DNA of 36,656 bases from Cladosporium sp. IMV 00045. Its lineage: Eukaryota; Ascomycota; Dothideomycetes; Cladosporiales; Cladosporiaceae. Of this stretch, positions 1 to 10,977 are shown in pieces. Location of the stretch: contig MSJI02000213.1 of assembly GCA_001931905.2 (NCBI GenBank), positions 1 to 36,656 on the forward strand, given 5' to 3'. Below the pieces are notes generated by a model that had not been told where the DNA came from, ran no database searches, and saw nothing but the letters and a program-made list of their open reading frames with translations. Each line of letters opens with the position of its first letter. The stretch's first letter is position 1. Position numbers and translations under genes: made by a program.

Positions 1-50
1 CTTTTCACCCAAGGAGAAACGCGCTGGACCGGGCGATCTCGCTGCTGGGG

Positions 51-62
51 AACCCTAACCCT
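51..62 (+). promoter_or_regulatory. telobox-like AACCCTAACCCT element
   Basis: Two head-to-tail CCCTAA units lie about 160 bp upstream of the TRM732 start codon. AACCCTAA fits the known recognition core of Tbf1/telobox-binding factors (ARCCCTAA), which in fungi sit in promoters of ribosomal and ribosome-biogenesis genes. Its placement ahead of a tRNA-modification gene suits that role, but two units are short enough to occur by chance and binding is inferred only. Confidence 0.35.
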
Positions 63-220
63 TGATTTCGAAGTGACATGACTCGCGAGATCAAAATTGC
101 CTGAGGCTTCATGGAATTTTCGATGAAGCATCAAATGTCATCGAATCATCGCTTGACGGAAGTCGAATCGTTCTGCTTTCGCCAGACATACATGGCAGGA
201 GTGCTTTCCTCTTCACTACC

Positions 221-3200
221 ATGGATGTTCAGATGGTAGACCAGCCTGCTGACAAGGCAGAGCTGATCGTCTTGCGGGAAGAAGACGAGCTCCGTCACAT
301 TGCTCGTCATGTAAAGACGTATATTCCTGGCAACAATGACAGTGATAGCATCGACGAAGACGCAATGTAAGTCTCGGCGGTGCTTGGATCATCCAAACAA
401 CTGTTGCAACAACCGCTGATCTCCCTGCAGTAAGTTGATTTCATTGTTCGAAAACATCATCCACACTTGTTTCTCAAACACCCTCAATGCCGGCCACAGG
501 GTCGCCGCGTGGAACGCTCTCTGCGCATTGATCGATCAAACTGTCGATTCACCACACGAGCCAGTTCGTCTGATCCTCTGGCAAGCACAGATCTGGAACC
601 GAAGTCTTCGACTTTATCTGGACCAGAGCCATAACGCCAGACCCAAATCCTCAAAACAGCTGCTCGCTTCTCTGAGTAACGTGCTTCGAAAGTCTGAGGA
701 TGCACCTTGGATTCAAGATTTGAAGACTGAACTCTCTTCACACTTGGTCAGAGCTGTAAATGCAAGAGAAGTGCATCGAGACAGCAAAGCTTACCTTCTG
801 CTCTTTACGCACTTGCTCTCAAAGAACATTGTCTCTCTAGACGATATACTTCTGCAGGTCAAGGAGCTCGATCCATCCGGCGATGACATTGATGAAGTTC
901 AAGCACTGCTATCATCGGTCTTCCACTGGACTGCAAAAGGCGATTTTGGCTCAATCATCGGGCAATTGATTGCGGTGATTCTCGACAAGCTCGACAAAAG
1001 ACCTCAAGCTACAGCCACGACTACTGAGGATGCTGCCAATCCGTCAATACCGGTCTGGTCCAGCCCATTGCACGAAACGCTCGGACGGAATCTCGAAAAC
1101 ACTGAGGCCTACCGTTCGCACATTTTTCCAGTACTGTTCAAGCGAAGTCTGCCACAATATGCCGCATTTCTGAACCAACTAGGATTGGTGCAGATTTTCA
1201 CATCCGGCCACGCCCTCGATGATGAGAACACAAGAGAGATGCTGTATGCAGCTTTGCAGACAGGCAAGAGCCTTGGTATGATTGAGGAAGCGACTGTGAC
1301 TGACATTATTCTGGAATCTGGACGAATTTTGATCCCAATTCCCTTCATTGCTAGCCTCATATCTTCCGGTGACCGCAGCGCTCGTCTCACTGGGCTTTCT
1401 TTGTTCATTTCTTCGCTCTCGCCAACCAAGCCCTTTGAGCCCACCGTGCTCAATCAGCTAAAGAACGCTTTGTCGCATCTTCACGCGGATACGGATGCAT
1501 TTTTCAGGAGTGAACTCTTTTCTCTCACCCAGCGGATGTTCGATAGAATCAGAGCTGCGACCGCCTCCCTCGCAAAGACAGCTGCGAACCCCAGTAAAGC
1601 GCCGGCGGCAAATCTGTCTCTGGAAGAACACAAGGCATTCATCAAGTGGTACTTAAATTTCATTACCTGGGAGTTGCGACCAACCTCCAGCTACCAACGA
1701 CACATCTCTGCGCTGAAATGCTTGTCACTACTTCTCCGGTCTGGCGTAGATGGCAACATCTCGCAGCAGCAACTCTCCAAGTCAGCTTCTGGCAATGCGC
1801 AATGGCCATTCCAGATTGCTGTAATCAACACAGGTCTACGTCGACTATTATTAGACCTGTTGATGGACCCGTACGACGATGTCCGGCAAGCATCAGCAGG
1901 CATCCTTGAGCTTTGCACTGCAGTGAGCGCAACGGAAAACAACGCAGGGGAAAGCCTGGATGCTGCCAAAGAGCGAGCGATCGCCAAAATGCTTTCCAGC
2001 GGTCGCGCCGACCATGCTGATGGTGTGGCTTACATGCACAGCCTAAGCTATGTGCTGGGAGAGACACCCGAAAACAGACAGATTGTCTTGACGTCCTTGC
2101 TTGATAAAACAGAAGAGATGCTCGGCGTGGCTGACAACGAACTCGCAAGAGCAGTGGAAAAGTTCCCTCTTCATGGCTTGTTGACAAGCTTGCGCTATGT
2201 CTTACTGCGGTACAATGTCGAAGCAGGCGTTTATCCTCTTCTTTACGAGCGTGTCGAGAGACTGCTACAACACGTCTGGACTGTCGTCAAGCCGACTCTC
2301 TGCGACGATGCACCTGAAGGACACGTGCCTGACGAAATGGACGACGTGCCAGATATTTCGACAAAGGACATTTTGAGCTACTGCTGGAGAGCACTCAAAG
2401 AAGCTAGCTTGCTCATGGGAACCATGCTATCACCAGCTTTGCTCAAGACGTGCGAGGCCTCTGCAGACTTCAAGAGTTCAATGTTCGACCTTTGCTTCAA
2501 ACAGCTCAGTGAGCTTCGACACCGTGGTGCATTCTCCACGGTAGCGCAAACATGGACAGCCTGCTGTCTCTTGATGGAGAGTGGCGACTCACCTCTCGGT
2601 TTGACCACTTGGTACGAGCGGACAATAGGTCTCCTGCGCAGTAGCGTCACGATCAACACTCGTCGGTCCGCTGGTCTCCCATCACTTCTATGCGGCGTGC
2701 TCATTGCGGATCGATCCGGTGACCTCTTCAAGCGCGCTTTCACCGAGTTTGAGCAGATTGCGCGCGAAGTGGTCGACTCAGGTTCCGCCCAAGAGGGAAG
2801 CTTGCCTCAAGTCCACGCTATGAACTGCATGAAAGACGTCTTGAAAAACACACGCCTGGCCGAGAAGTCGGAACAATATGTACCCGTTGCCTTACGCTTG
2901 GCTGCTGACTCCTTGCGCTCGGAGGCTTGGGCGATTCGCAATTGCGGCCTCATGCTTTTCCGTGCCGTCATCGATCGCCTGCTGGGTACTAATGATGCTT
3001 ACGTCGAGGATGAAGTTGCGACAAAGCGACGGGTGGACTTCGAACAGCACCAAGACTTGTTGGAACTAGTCATTGGGCTGCTTTCCGCCGCGCCCACGTC
3101 CTCATCACCTGGCGAGGGCGCCAGAAATGAGGGCGTCTTTCCAGCTTTGCAGCTTCTTCAACGCGCTCAGATGCCAGAGACTAAACGCCTGGAGGTTCAG

Positions 3201-4649
3201 ACTGCAGTGTTTGCTCTGACAGAGAGCCCTTCATGGCATGTCCGTGATAAAGCCGCCAGGACCTTCGTCTCTTTTATTCCTGTGGAGATGACCGCTTCAG
3301 TGTTGGAACACCTTCTAGCCGCTCGACCTGGTGATCACAACGCCCTGCATGGATCGTTGCTCTGCGCTCTCCATATCATTCGCAGACTCAAGGCCAAGCT
3401 CAGTCCTCTTCAATTTTCCGTGCCGGAATACGGCAGACTCTCAACAATTGCGGACCGCTGCAAGCAAATAGTAACCGATGCGGAATGGCTGCGACTTGAC
3501 CAGTCTTGCTTGTACACAAGTATCGCATTCGTCGACGTGGAGATGGCAGTGCAGGCACTCGACGCAGCCCTTCACAACGGACACGACATACCCGCAACGA
3601 TCGGTCAAGGTTTTACGCCCGGCTCAACGATCGCGCTCGAGGGAGATCATGCAAACTCTCCGTCTCCAAAAATGGGCCGTCTAGGCGAGGCGGAAGTCAT
3701 GAAGCAGATTTCAAACCAGACTGAAGCTGATCAATGGCTTGAGCAGCGTGCTTCATATCTCGAACAAGAAACTGCCGCTCTCAATGAGCTCGACTCTTTG
3801 GCTTTGTCAAGACTGCAAGAATGGGCTTGTGCAGCACAGACATCCCTGGACGACGACAGCATCTTCTCCCGCCAAGCAGCGGTCCAAGGACTCTCACATT
3901 TCACCACCGTCTGGCCCCAGCTCGCTGCGAAACCAGATGCCGCATCGTTATTCCGACTCCTCGCCACAACCGTTTACGATCTACTTAATGATGACGACGA
4001 AGACATCCGCATCGAAGCCGCGAGCTCAGCCTGCAAAATTCTCTCTGCGGGTAAGCAAGACGCTCTAGCCAGTACGAGCACAACTGTTGTCCCACTCGTG
4101 GCAAGCAAACATCTCGCAGAGTTCATGATCAGTCGCTGGCCGGATGATGTCGACTTATTCAATGCCGCAATTTCCCGAGCATTCGCCCCTGACAACGAGG
4201 ATGTAGCAACGAAACTGCAAGCCCTCGACCAAGACCAACACGCCCTTTTCGCCGAGGAGAACCAAAACTTGTACATCGACGATGCGCGAGAGGTGCAAGT
4301 CTGGGCCAACATCGCCATGCAAGTGTCAGCTGCAGCTGGTCGGTCTCAGCTTCTGCCAAAACTCACTTCCTGGACTGTCGAGGGATTGAAGGCCCTTCAG
4401 TCAAAGTTTGATGAGAAGATCGATGGCCCGCTGGGGTGGAGCACGAATGACAAGGCTTTCTTGCTGGGTTTGCGGGTTGTTCATGCTACTGAGGTTTTGT
4501 TGGGAGTTGCAGATAGTGGTGTCATGCTGGAGGTTGAGAGAGCGGAGCTTGTGAACGAGTTGGCTTCTTTGGCTAGGGTTAGTGGAGATCGCGGAGCCAA
4601 CGCTTTGTGGATGGCTGAGATGGAGAGGGTTGTTGCTTCGGTGTCATGA
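221..4649 (+). CDS. TRM732: Trm732/THADA-family tRNA 2'-O-methyltransferase cofactor
   Basis: This is a HEAT/ARM-repeat scaffold of about 1,454 aa, close to yeast Trm732 (about 1,420 aa). In yeast, Trm732 pairs with the methylase Trm7 to 2'-O-methylate residue 32 in the tRNA anticodon loop; it is cytosolic. The family DUF2428 signature is visible at roughly residues 690-810: a CWRALKEASLLMG segment, then an ELRHRGAFS segment, then TRRSAGLPSLL. The C-terminal third has typical HEAT text (SRQAAVQGLSHF; DDDEDIRIEAASSACKIL). I place the start at the ATG at 221: exon 1 (221-366) is rich in Asp/Glu, and a 64-nt intron (367-430, GTAAGT...CTGCAG) joins it in frame to the long second exon. No in-frame ATG exists upstream before a stop at 74-76. 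It converges with the SGNH gene downstream. The family assignment is strong; the methylation partner is known only from yeast and human homologues. Confidence 0.9.
367..430 (+). other. intron 1 of TRM732
   Basis: The donor GTAAGT follows GCAAT and the acceptor CTGCAG precedes TAAGTTG. Removing these 64 nt makes one uninterrupted frame from the ATG at 221, whereas the unspliced frame stops at once. The length is typical of filamentous ascomycetes. Confidence 0.85.
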
Positions 4650-4921
4650 AGCCATTCTGGACAACGAGAAGATCGATTTTATGTCGAGAAAGCAAAAGAC
4701 CTGCAACATTTACAATCTGGTCGGCATTTGCTATGACTTAGGACGAAATAGATCATACATAGAGCATTCCATTTACAGAATCATTTTTCATGCCTACCAA
4801 TCCTTTACAAATCCCATGTGTCTGTATCTGTATTCTATAGTCTGAACGTCTATCGTTTTTGCAAACTCCCGCCAGTCTAATTTTCAATGCCCCAAGCCCC
4901 ATCTCACAACTCATCAATCCA
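4650..4921. other. convergent 3' intergenic region
   Basis: This 272-bp tail-to-tail spacer lies between TRM732 (+) and the SGNH esterase gene (-). It is AT-rich and should hold both polyadenylation regions. I see no gene in it. Confidence 0.5.
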
Positions 4922-5731
4922 TCACAACCCCAAACTCCTCCTCACCCACCCCTCCAATTCCTTCGCCACCGCCCGATGCCCAGCAGCATTAGGATGAAAC
5001 GGCGCACCGCCACGCATCAACATCTCCCCCGTAAACCCCACCATCCAAGGCTCCTCACTCCCCAAAGCATGACCCTCACTCACCTCCGCAATCGGCACGA
5101 CTTCCACATCCACCCCTTCCGCCCTCTTCCTCTCCGCCGCACCGCGATACGCCTTCTGCAACTCCCCCGCCACGGCCCGGTAGAACTCCACCCTCTCCTC
5201 GCTCAACGGCTGCTCCGAGGCCACCTTCGTCTCCGACCCAAACACAGTCAGATACTCGACGAGGAAGATTTTGGCTTTCGGCGCGCGAGCTCGCACGGCG
5301 TCAATGACGCGCACGAATCTCTCTTCGACCTCTTTGACGGGCACGCCCGCATTGCCGCCGTCTTTCTTCAATCCCATGCTTTCGAACACGACGTCGAGTA
5401 GCTCGGCGTCTTCGATGGCCACTTTTGCTGCGTCGCCTATCATTCCCGCAGAGTAGCCTAAATCATTGCCTCCCGCGGTGAGGGTGACGATATCAGCGTC
5501 TGCGGGCAGCTGATCGAGTTGAGGCGGCAGCGTACCGAAAAGGCATTCTTGCTGCTCGTTTAAGACGTTCAGAAGTGTGGCGCCGGAGGAGGAGAGGTCG
5601 GTTAGTTGGGCGTTGAGGGCTTGCGAGAGGAGAGATGGGTAGTTTTGGCCGGAGCGGCGGGCGGTGGCGTCCACTTGAGGTGGGATTGAGGGGCCTGCGG
5701 CGAAGGAGGAGCCGAGGGCGACGATGTGCAT
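4922..5731 (-). CDS. SGNH/GDSL-type esterase or lipase-like hydrolase
   Basis: This is a 269-aa single-exon protein of the SGNH hydrolase superfamily, probably cleaving an ester of unknown substrate. The blocks appear in order. Block I is ALGSSFAAG, with Ser9 as the likely nucleophile and Ser8 where classical GDSL proteins have Asp. Block II contributes Gly50, block III TAGGND contributes Asn89, and block V HPNAAGH contributes His246. The residue three before His246 is Ala243, where many members carry the catalytic Asp. Some SGNH lipases work with a backbone carbonyl instead, so this does not prove inactivity. There is no signal peptide or membrane helix at the N-terminus, so I infer an intracellular enzyme. 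The start is the first ATG of the frame and leads straight into block I. It converges with TRM732. Confidence 0.85.
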   Translation of the reverse strand: MHIVALGSSFAAGPSIPPQVDATARRSGQNYPSLLSQALNAQLTDLSSSGATLLNVLNEQQECLFGTLPPQLDQLPADADIVTLTAGGNDLGYSAGMIGDAAKVAIEDAELLDVVFESMGLKKDGGNAGVPVKEVEERFVRVIDAVRARAPKAKIFLVEYLTVFGSETKVASEQPLSEERVEFYRAVAGELQKAYRGAAERKRAEGVDVEVVPIAEVSEGHALGSEEPWMVGFTGEMLMRGGAPFHPNAAGHRAVAKELEGWVRRSLGL

Positions 5732-7126
5732 TTTGATGGGGTTTGATCAATTCTTCCGGAATCCAAGGGTTTTCGATGAGTTGAGATCTGGTGGATGGCG
5801 GGAATGCTTGCTTGCTTTTCTTTTGCTTTCGACCCGGGGCTGGATGCAAAAGGTTCCGAAGCTGATGAGGAGATGCTTGCGATTTTTCTCGAAGGGATGG
5901 TAATGACCGTCGATGATGACCGAATCACCGTAATGCCACGAGCGAAAATCCTCGATTTTTGATGAAACAGATGTACTTGAATGAGGTGCAGTCGGATATG
6001 TCGGCTTCGTGGAGACAGCCGGTAGTTCGGAGAGTGGAGTCCGGGTGTGCGTGAGCCAACCAACATCGTCGCTCAATCATGGGGAATGTTAAAGGACATG
6101 AAGAAAAGGACAAAAGGATTTCTGATATGTCTGCTCTGGCGACCTCAAGATCCGGTTAGATTGATATGCAAGTAAGCTTTTTGTGGCATACCACTGCAAG
6201 GCGAACACGTCTCGTTCCGCAGATGCTTCTTGTTTTCTAGAAAGCTCAAAGTTAATTCAGATTCGAGCCAAATGGACTTTTTATCGTTGGAATTCGGAGC
6301 ATGCTTTTGGCTTCCATTGTGTGAAGTGGAGATCTCCGTTAATGCAATATGTCTGCCAATAGAGAAACTCGTAGAAATCATCCAAGTTCAAGCGATCGAA
6401 GTTCATCAACTCTGCTTGAGCTTCGATCGGCATTATCAATCACAGGATCGCAGATGATCCGTAGCGAATATTGACTTCATACATGTGAATCCTTTGTCAT
6501 TATTGATCGATGTACCCATGATGCAATCCGCCGCCAATCATCGTTATTACTAATGATCTCTCAACAGCCTGAGCTCAATCATTTTGTTTTTTACTTGGAT
6601 TACATATAGTGCGATTTAGCCGCGATTTGAGTCTGTCACTGAAGAATACAGTAAGTGGATGACTTCGAACGGCGACGATCCGAGGGATTGCGACATGGAT
6701 GTGTACTACTGACGCATCTTCTCAGATGCATACTGTTACTTCCTCAAACCGCGTGTCACCACACAAAAGACGTAGCTAGACCCAAACGGATCGATGGTTG
6801 CGCCATACGCTGTATTGTCAGATAGTAACACACAATATCAGTCCACCTTGTGGAACGCAATCGATTGTAACGTCACCATAATGGGATATTGCACAAATCA
6901 GCAAGAGACATATCAGGCGATCTAAACAAAGCGACGTTCCTCTTGACCGGCTCCCCTTGAGTCTGATCTATACTCAGACCTCACTTAGATGCACACATGG
7001 CTTTAACTCGATGGATTTGCTCGGTAAGATGTAGCATAAAAAGCCGGCTCGACTACCCTCTGCTGTACGCAACCTTACCATTTCGTCCATCGTCTCGAGA
7101 ATACCTTGATGGTTTCGTTGCCATCG
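5732..7126. other. intergenic region without recognisable gene
   Basis: About 1.4 kb upstream of both the SGNH gene (-) and secreted-protein copy A (+). Only short open frames occur and none resembles a known protein. It should hold both promoters. I saw no repeat, tRNA or transposon remnant. Confidence 0.5.
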
Positions 7127-7239
7127 CACCGGTATGACCCCACCAGCAAGCCAGTAGTAGCAACGCATTCCCGAAGCTTGACTTATACAACTGACTGTCC
7201 CATAAGATTACATGAACCAAGGAGCCACAAGCATCCAGG
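7127..7239 (+). repeat. upstream flank of secreted-protein copy A, duplicated before copy B
   Basis: The stretch beginning CACCGGTATGACCCCAC and containing CAAGCCAG and TGACTGTCC matches, with a few changes, the 118 bp just before copy B (from about 9202). The same landmarks appear in the same order at similar spacing. The duplication therefore covered promoter and 5' leader as well as the coding part. Confidence 0.6.
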
Positions 7240-7680
7240 ATGAGATACTTCCTGACCCTCACGATCTTCGCTGCTTCAGCACTCGCGTTCAACGCGCCGG
7301 GCGAAAAATGCAACATCAATATCGATTGCAACAACCAATGCGTCGACGGTCGCTGGACCATCGCAAAGCAACCCGACGACAACTGGGTTCTGGTCTGCGG
7401 CCTAGGACGATACCGTACGGCAAATGGCAATCTGCTACGACAATTCGGGCCCCTTCAATAGCGAGAAGTCCGCTCCTCTCGAGACCTCCAGAGTGTGTGA
7501 CAAGCTGGGCGGCACTAGATGCGGCATCTGCGGTCCTTCGTGCATCCTGAGCGGCAAGAGGACGGAAGCTGAGAGCACGCGTAACAGTTCGAAGCCGCTT
7601 GTTTAGCTGGGGAAGCCAACGGCGGAGTTGTGCAGCCTTATGACTCTGAGGCCGATGCCAAAGCATTTTGTCGTGATTAA
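7240..7680 (+). pseudogene. small secreted cysteine-rich protein, copy A (two frameshifts)
   Basis: The ATG at 7240 opens a clear signal peptide (MRYFLTLTIFAASALAF) and a Cys-rich mature part that aligns with copy B at 9320-9748. The starting frame follows copy B until about 7400 and then drifts to a stop at 7459-7461. Similarity resumes in the next frame (about 7424-7560; CYDN, then CGICGPSCILSGK) and returns to the first frame at about 7585, ending with a DAKAFCRD-type tail at 7680, where copy B has DAAKMFCDP. No GT...AG pair of normal size repairs either shift. This is the profile of a secreted effector-like protein of unknown function: signal peptide, under 150 aa, many Cys. It is either a pseudogene or carries assembly errors. 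No known family is recognised. Confidence 0.65.
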
Positions 7681-9201
7681 AGTAAGGTAACCGACTTGGG
7701 GCGAAGCAGGGGGGCGCCTTCTGAAGAAGGATCATGGATTCTCGATCCCTTTTTGCTCCTCATCCAATCTTTCTTGCTTGTTTGCAATGTTTCAAAGCAC
7801 TTTTCGCGCACGAGATGTCATCATCGTCATCATCTGATATGAATGCTCACGAATTACGAATTGAGAATTCCTGATCTGTTCGAACGATCTGTCTTCCCTG
7901 TTCTTAGCCCAATCGCGCACGCTGATGTTCCTTAACCCAAGTCTTTGCAAACGATCGACTTCACTTTCGCTCCGGCGACAAATTCCCTTGATTACCTAGG
8001 TTTTTGTTTTCTCTTTGGCTTTCTTCAATGGATCTCGGGAAGTATAAGCGAAAGTCCCGCGCGGCCAAGTGTCGCCCTGTAGGACATGTAATTCGCCACC
8101 TACCATTTCCTTGTACGGGCCATGTCATCTCATCATGCCAGCTTTCTCCTTGATTCAATCCTCATGTGAACGCAGGAAGAAGAAACCCAGCAACACAAGT
8201 GAAAGCAACATAAACCCATGGCTATGGGCCCAAACTTGCAAGGAAGACTACCTGGATATGTTGTCGCTGGCTGCTCCCAGAAGAACCTGTCTCAAAATCA
8301 TTGTGGGGTTTTTCATTGGGAAATCGGCTTTGACAGCTCCCAATCGTGAATTTCTTGTTTGGATATACTAGACCCGTGCGTGTGATGCTTTCTTCGATCG
8401 ATAACACTCAACCAAAGAACCGCAGATTGTCCCAGGAGCTACTAGCCTCACACCTTTCGGATTGCTATTCACTGATGATATCCTTTCTAATTACAACCTG
8501 GCTTGAAATTCTCAATGTTATAGCAGATCTCTCAACAGGCTGCGCTTGCACTCTATTGAGTAAATCGACTGATATATGGTATACCTTTTAGCCACCATGC
8601 GAGATCACTGCCCACACTCATCAGTCGAGCCTTTGTTGCTATTGCAGCGTTGATACAGCATCTGCTTTCGAATAGTCGACCATCGAAGATATCAGCATAT
8701 CACCATAACCTCCCCACGCAAAGATTACGTGAACTCTATACGGTTGCCCCTAAGAAGAAATATCATCCAAACTCTAGAGTGCAACAAGACTCAAGCCTTT
8801 CGACTGCTGTAAGCCAGGCTGCAATTCCAGAAACAAAGATCGGACCACCTGTTATACAATTCTGGATCTGTTATACATAGATATGTGCGTGCATTGCATT
8901 CAAGTCATAAGAAGGGAGGTGTCCACTCCACTCCATTCTATCGAGCTTGCCCGAATGGTATACTGCAAGGAACCCAGACAGAAATATAGCGACGATCACA
9001 ACAAAAAGATCGATCAGATCCATTGTTCACCGACAGGATCGATACTCGGATCTCAGGTAGGCGAGTAGCTTGTTGTGGTCTCAATGGGGTTCTCCATGGC
9101 ATTGTCGCCTAAAAGACTGCTCGGACAACTCCCCCTCTACTCCATCGTTGCCTCTCGTCACAAAGATACAGGAACAGAACTTCATCGCCAATAACTTGCA
9201 A
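7681..9201. other. intergenic region between the two secreted-protein copies
   Basis: About 1.5 kb with only short unremarkable open frames. I see no transposon remains, RNA gene or third copy. Its length sets the period of the tandem duplication at about 2.1 kb. Confidence 0.5.
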
Positions 9202-9319
9202 CGCCGGTAAAATCCCACAAACAAGCCAGCAGGACCTACATAATCCGCTCCGTTGTTCGATAAATGACTGTCCGGGAAGAAGAAAAGAAGCCGCGAATCC
9301 AAGAAGCCGTGAATCCAAG
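9202..9319 (+). repeat. upstream flank of secreted-protein copy B, duplicate of the copy A flank
   Basis: This is the diverged partner of the segment at about 7127-7239 (CGCCGGTAAAATCCCAC, CAAGCCAG, TGACTGTCC, then AATCCAAG next to the start position). It supports a segmental duplication rather than independent genes. Confidence 0.6.
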
Positions 9320-9748
9320 GTGAAATCCCTCACCATCCTCGCCCTCCTGGCCGCCTCGGCTCTCGCATTCTACTCACCAGGCCAAAAACGCAACACAAAC
9401 ACCGAGTGCAACGAAGAGTGCTTCGAGCAACGCTGGACCGTCGCCGCCCAGGACGACGGCAGCTTCGACTTCGTCTGCGATCCGACCGATACCAAATGGT
9501 ACCACGGAACCTGCTACACGGACGATGTCAGATCCAAGGGCAACCCGCAATACGCCGGCGACGAAACGAGCAACGCGTGCGAGAAGCGCACCATGTGTTC
9601 CCGCCAATGCGTCCTCAGCGGCAAAGTGGCGGACGACTCGGTCTTGCGCCAACAGTGGGTGTCGGCGTGTGATGACGAAGGCGCGAATGAGTCCGATCTC
9701 GCGAACCAGCGCTCGGAAGATGCGGCCAAGATGTTCTGCGATCCGTAA
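9320..9748 (+). pseudogene. small secreted cysteine-rich protein, copy B (start codon GTG instead of ATG)
   Basis: A 142-codon uninterrupted frame, intact through its stop, with a convincing signal peptide (LTILALLAASALAF) followed by a mature part with nine Cys. At the position of copy A's initiator the codon is GTG, and no in-frame ATG lies upstream for over 100 bp. Eukaryotic initiation at GTG is very unlikely. One possible rescue is an ATG at 9264 with a 50-nt intron 9270-9319 (GTCCGG...CCAAG), which restores the frame but has a poor donor and no clear branch point. The first Cys of copy A's mature part is Arg here. The function is unknown: the product is effector-like and related to copy A. 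The frame itself is sound, but it is unclear whether it is expressed. Confidence 0.65.
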
Positions 9749-10977
9749 GGGAGTCGTTTGAGGGAGCCGGTGGTCCTCGTTACCGTTTGTGATTGTGCAT
9801 CGCAGTTGAAGTGGAGATGGCTTGTTGGGTCTGGAGACCTCGGATGCCGGTTGGTGGCGAGGAGGGAAGAAGCTCTACTGCACCATGCTTGTAATCCGCG
9901 TCGAGCAGGTGCCCGCGTGTACAGTGTGAAATCCCGCGCCTGGAACATTCCTTCGTCTTCGTTTCCCAACCCTTGGGTGTGTATCGATGAGACAGAATGA
10001 GCAAACGCCCCGGAGCGAAAGGCCATGTTGATCTCCAGAAGACTATGGGCCGAATTTTGATGATGATAGTCCAATACTCAAGATCCTCCTAATTCAGAAG
10101 TCAGCCCACTTGATGATAAGAGAAGAAACTATTCGCAACGATGGGAAAGTCCCTCGTGAGAAAGAGGGAGTTCTCAAACGCCCCGTATAACAAGACCCAT
10201 CACTCCAGACTCAACTTCTTTGCATCCGCGGAAACGTTCTTGTAGCCTCGAAGAATGCCACACCAGCTCGATGCAACATCATGTATGGTCTCGTCACTTA
10301 TCGAAGCTAGGTATACTTCTATCGAGGGGCTAAAAAGGTAATGATAGCAGAAACCGTACAGTACGATATCTAAATCATCCACACGCTCTCAACTCAATAA
10401 TATTCTCCTGCTATCATCAACACCCAAAAAGACCACTCACAAAACACAGCCACAGAACCATATAAAGATCGTGCTCTATATGAAATTGGAGGAAAAATCA
10501 AAGAAGGAAATCCATGATGCTCCTAGCGGAATGGTGAAAGTTGGTTCAAGATCATCGTGATGAATAGTTCAATTCAATTCAATTAAAGTTGCCTTAGAGT
10601 CCCTCCCAAAATCAGAAGATTTCTCCCAACGCAGAAAGCCTTTCCCACAGAAAACGCAAACAAATCCCCAAAGTGGTATCTTGTACAAAGCAGAAAAAAT
10701 CGTCCGTTTCCCTTCCTTCTTGCCATCCATCCATCCTGTCCGGCTCATCCGTCCCTTCTCCCAAAGGTATCAATTCCTTCTTTTTCCCTTTCCCTAATCA
10801 AAAATCCGTGACCAAAAACGCCCCTTCAGATGGGGGGATCATCCCTCTTCGCCCAAAAATGCCGTTATTCCAAAACCCCAACAAGACTCCACACACTCAC
10901 GAACAAAAAACACCATCGACCATCGATCAAGACTCCACCCCATTCTCGCCCCCCTCCCCTCCCATCTGCAACCCCCC
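9749..10977. other. intergenic region, C-rich toward the kinase 3' end
   Basis: About 1.2 kb without a recognisable gene. There is a short TTCAA pentanucleotide run near 10566-10586, and a strongly C-rich plus strand from about 10,930, which continues into the low-complexity C-terminal end of the kinase gene. It should contain the kinase 3' UTR. Confidence 0.5.

Noticed and set aside
1646..2187. Open frames on both strands within TRM732
   Set aside because: They lie inside a strongly supported HEAT-repeat coding frame and have no recognisable features; they are shadows.
4859..5401. 180-codon plus-strand frame opposite the SGNH gene
   Set aside because: It is Pro/His/Arg-rich antisense of a gene with clear SGNH motifs, so it is a compositional shadow.
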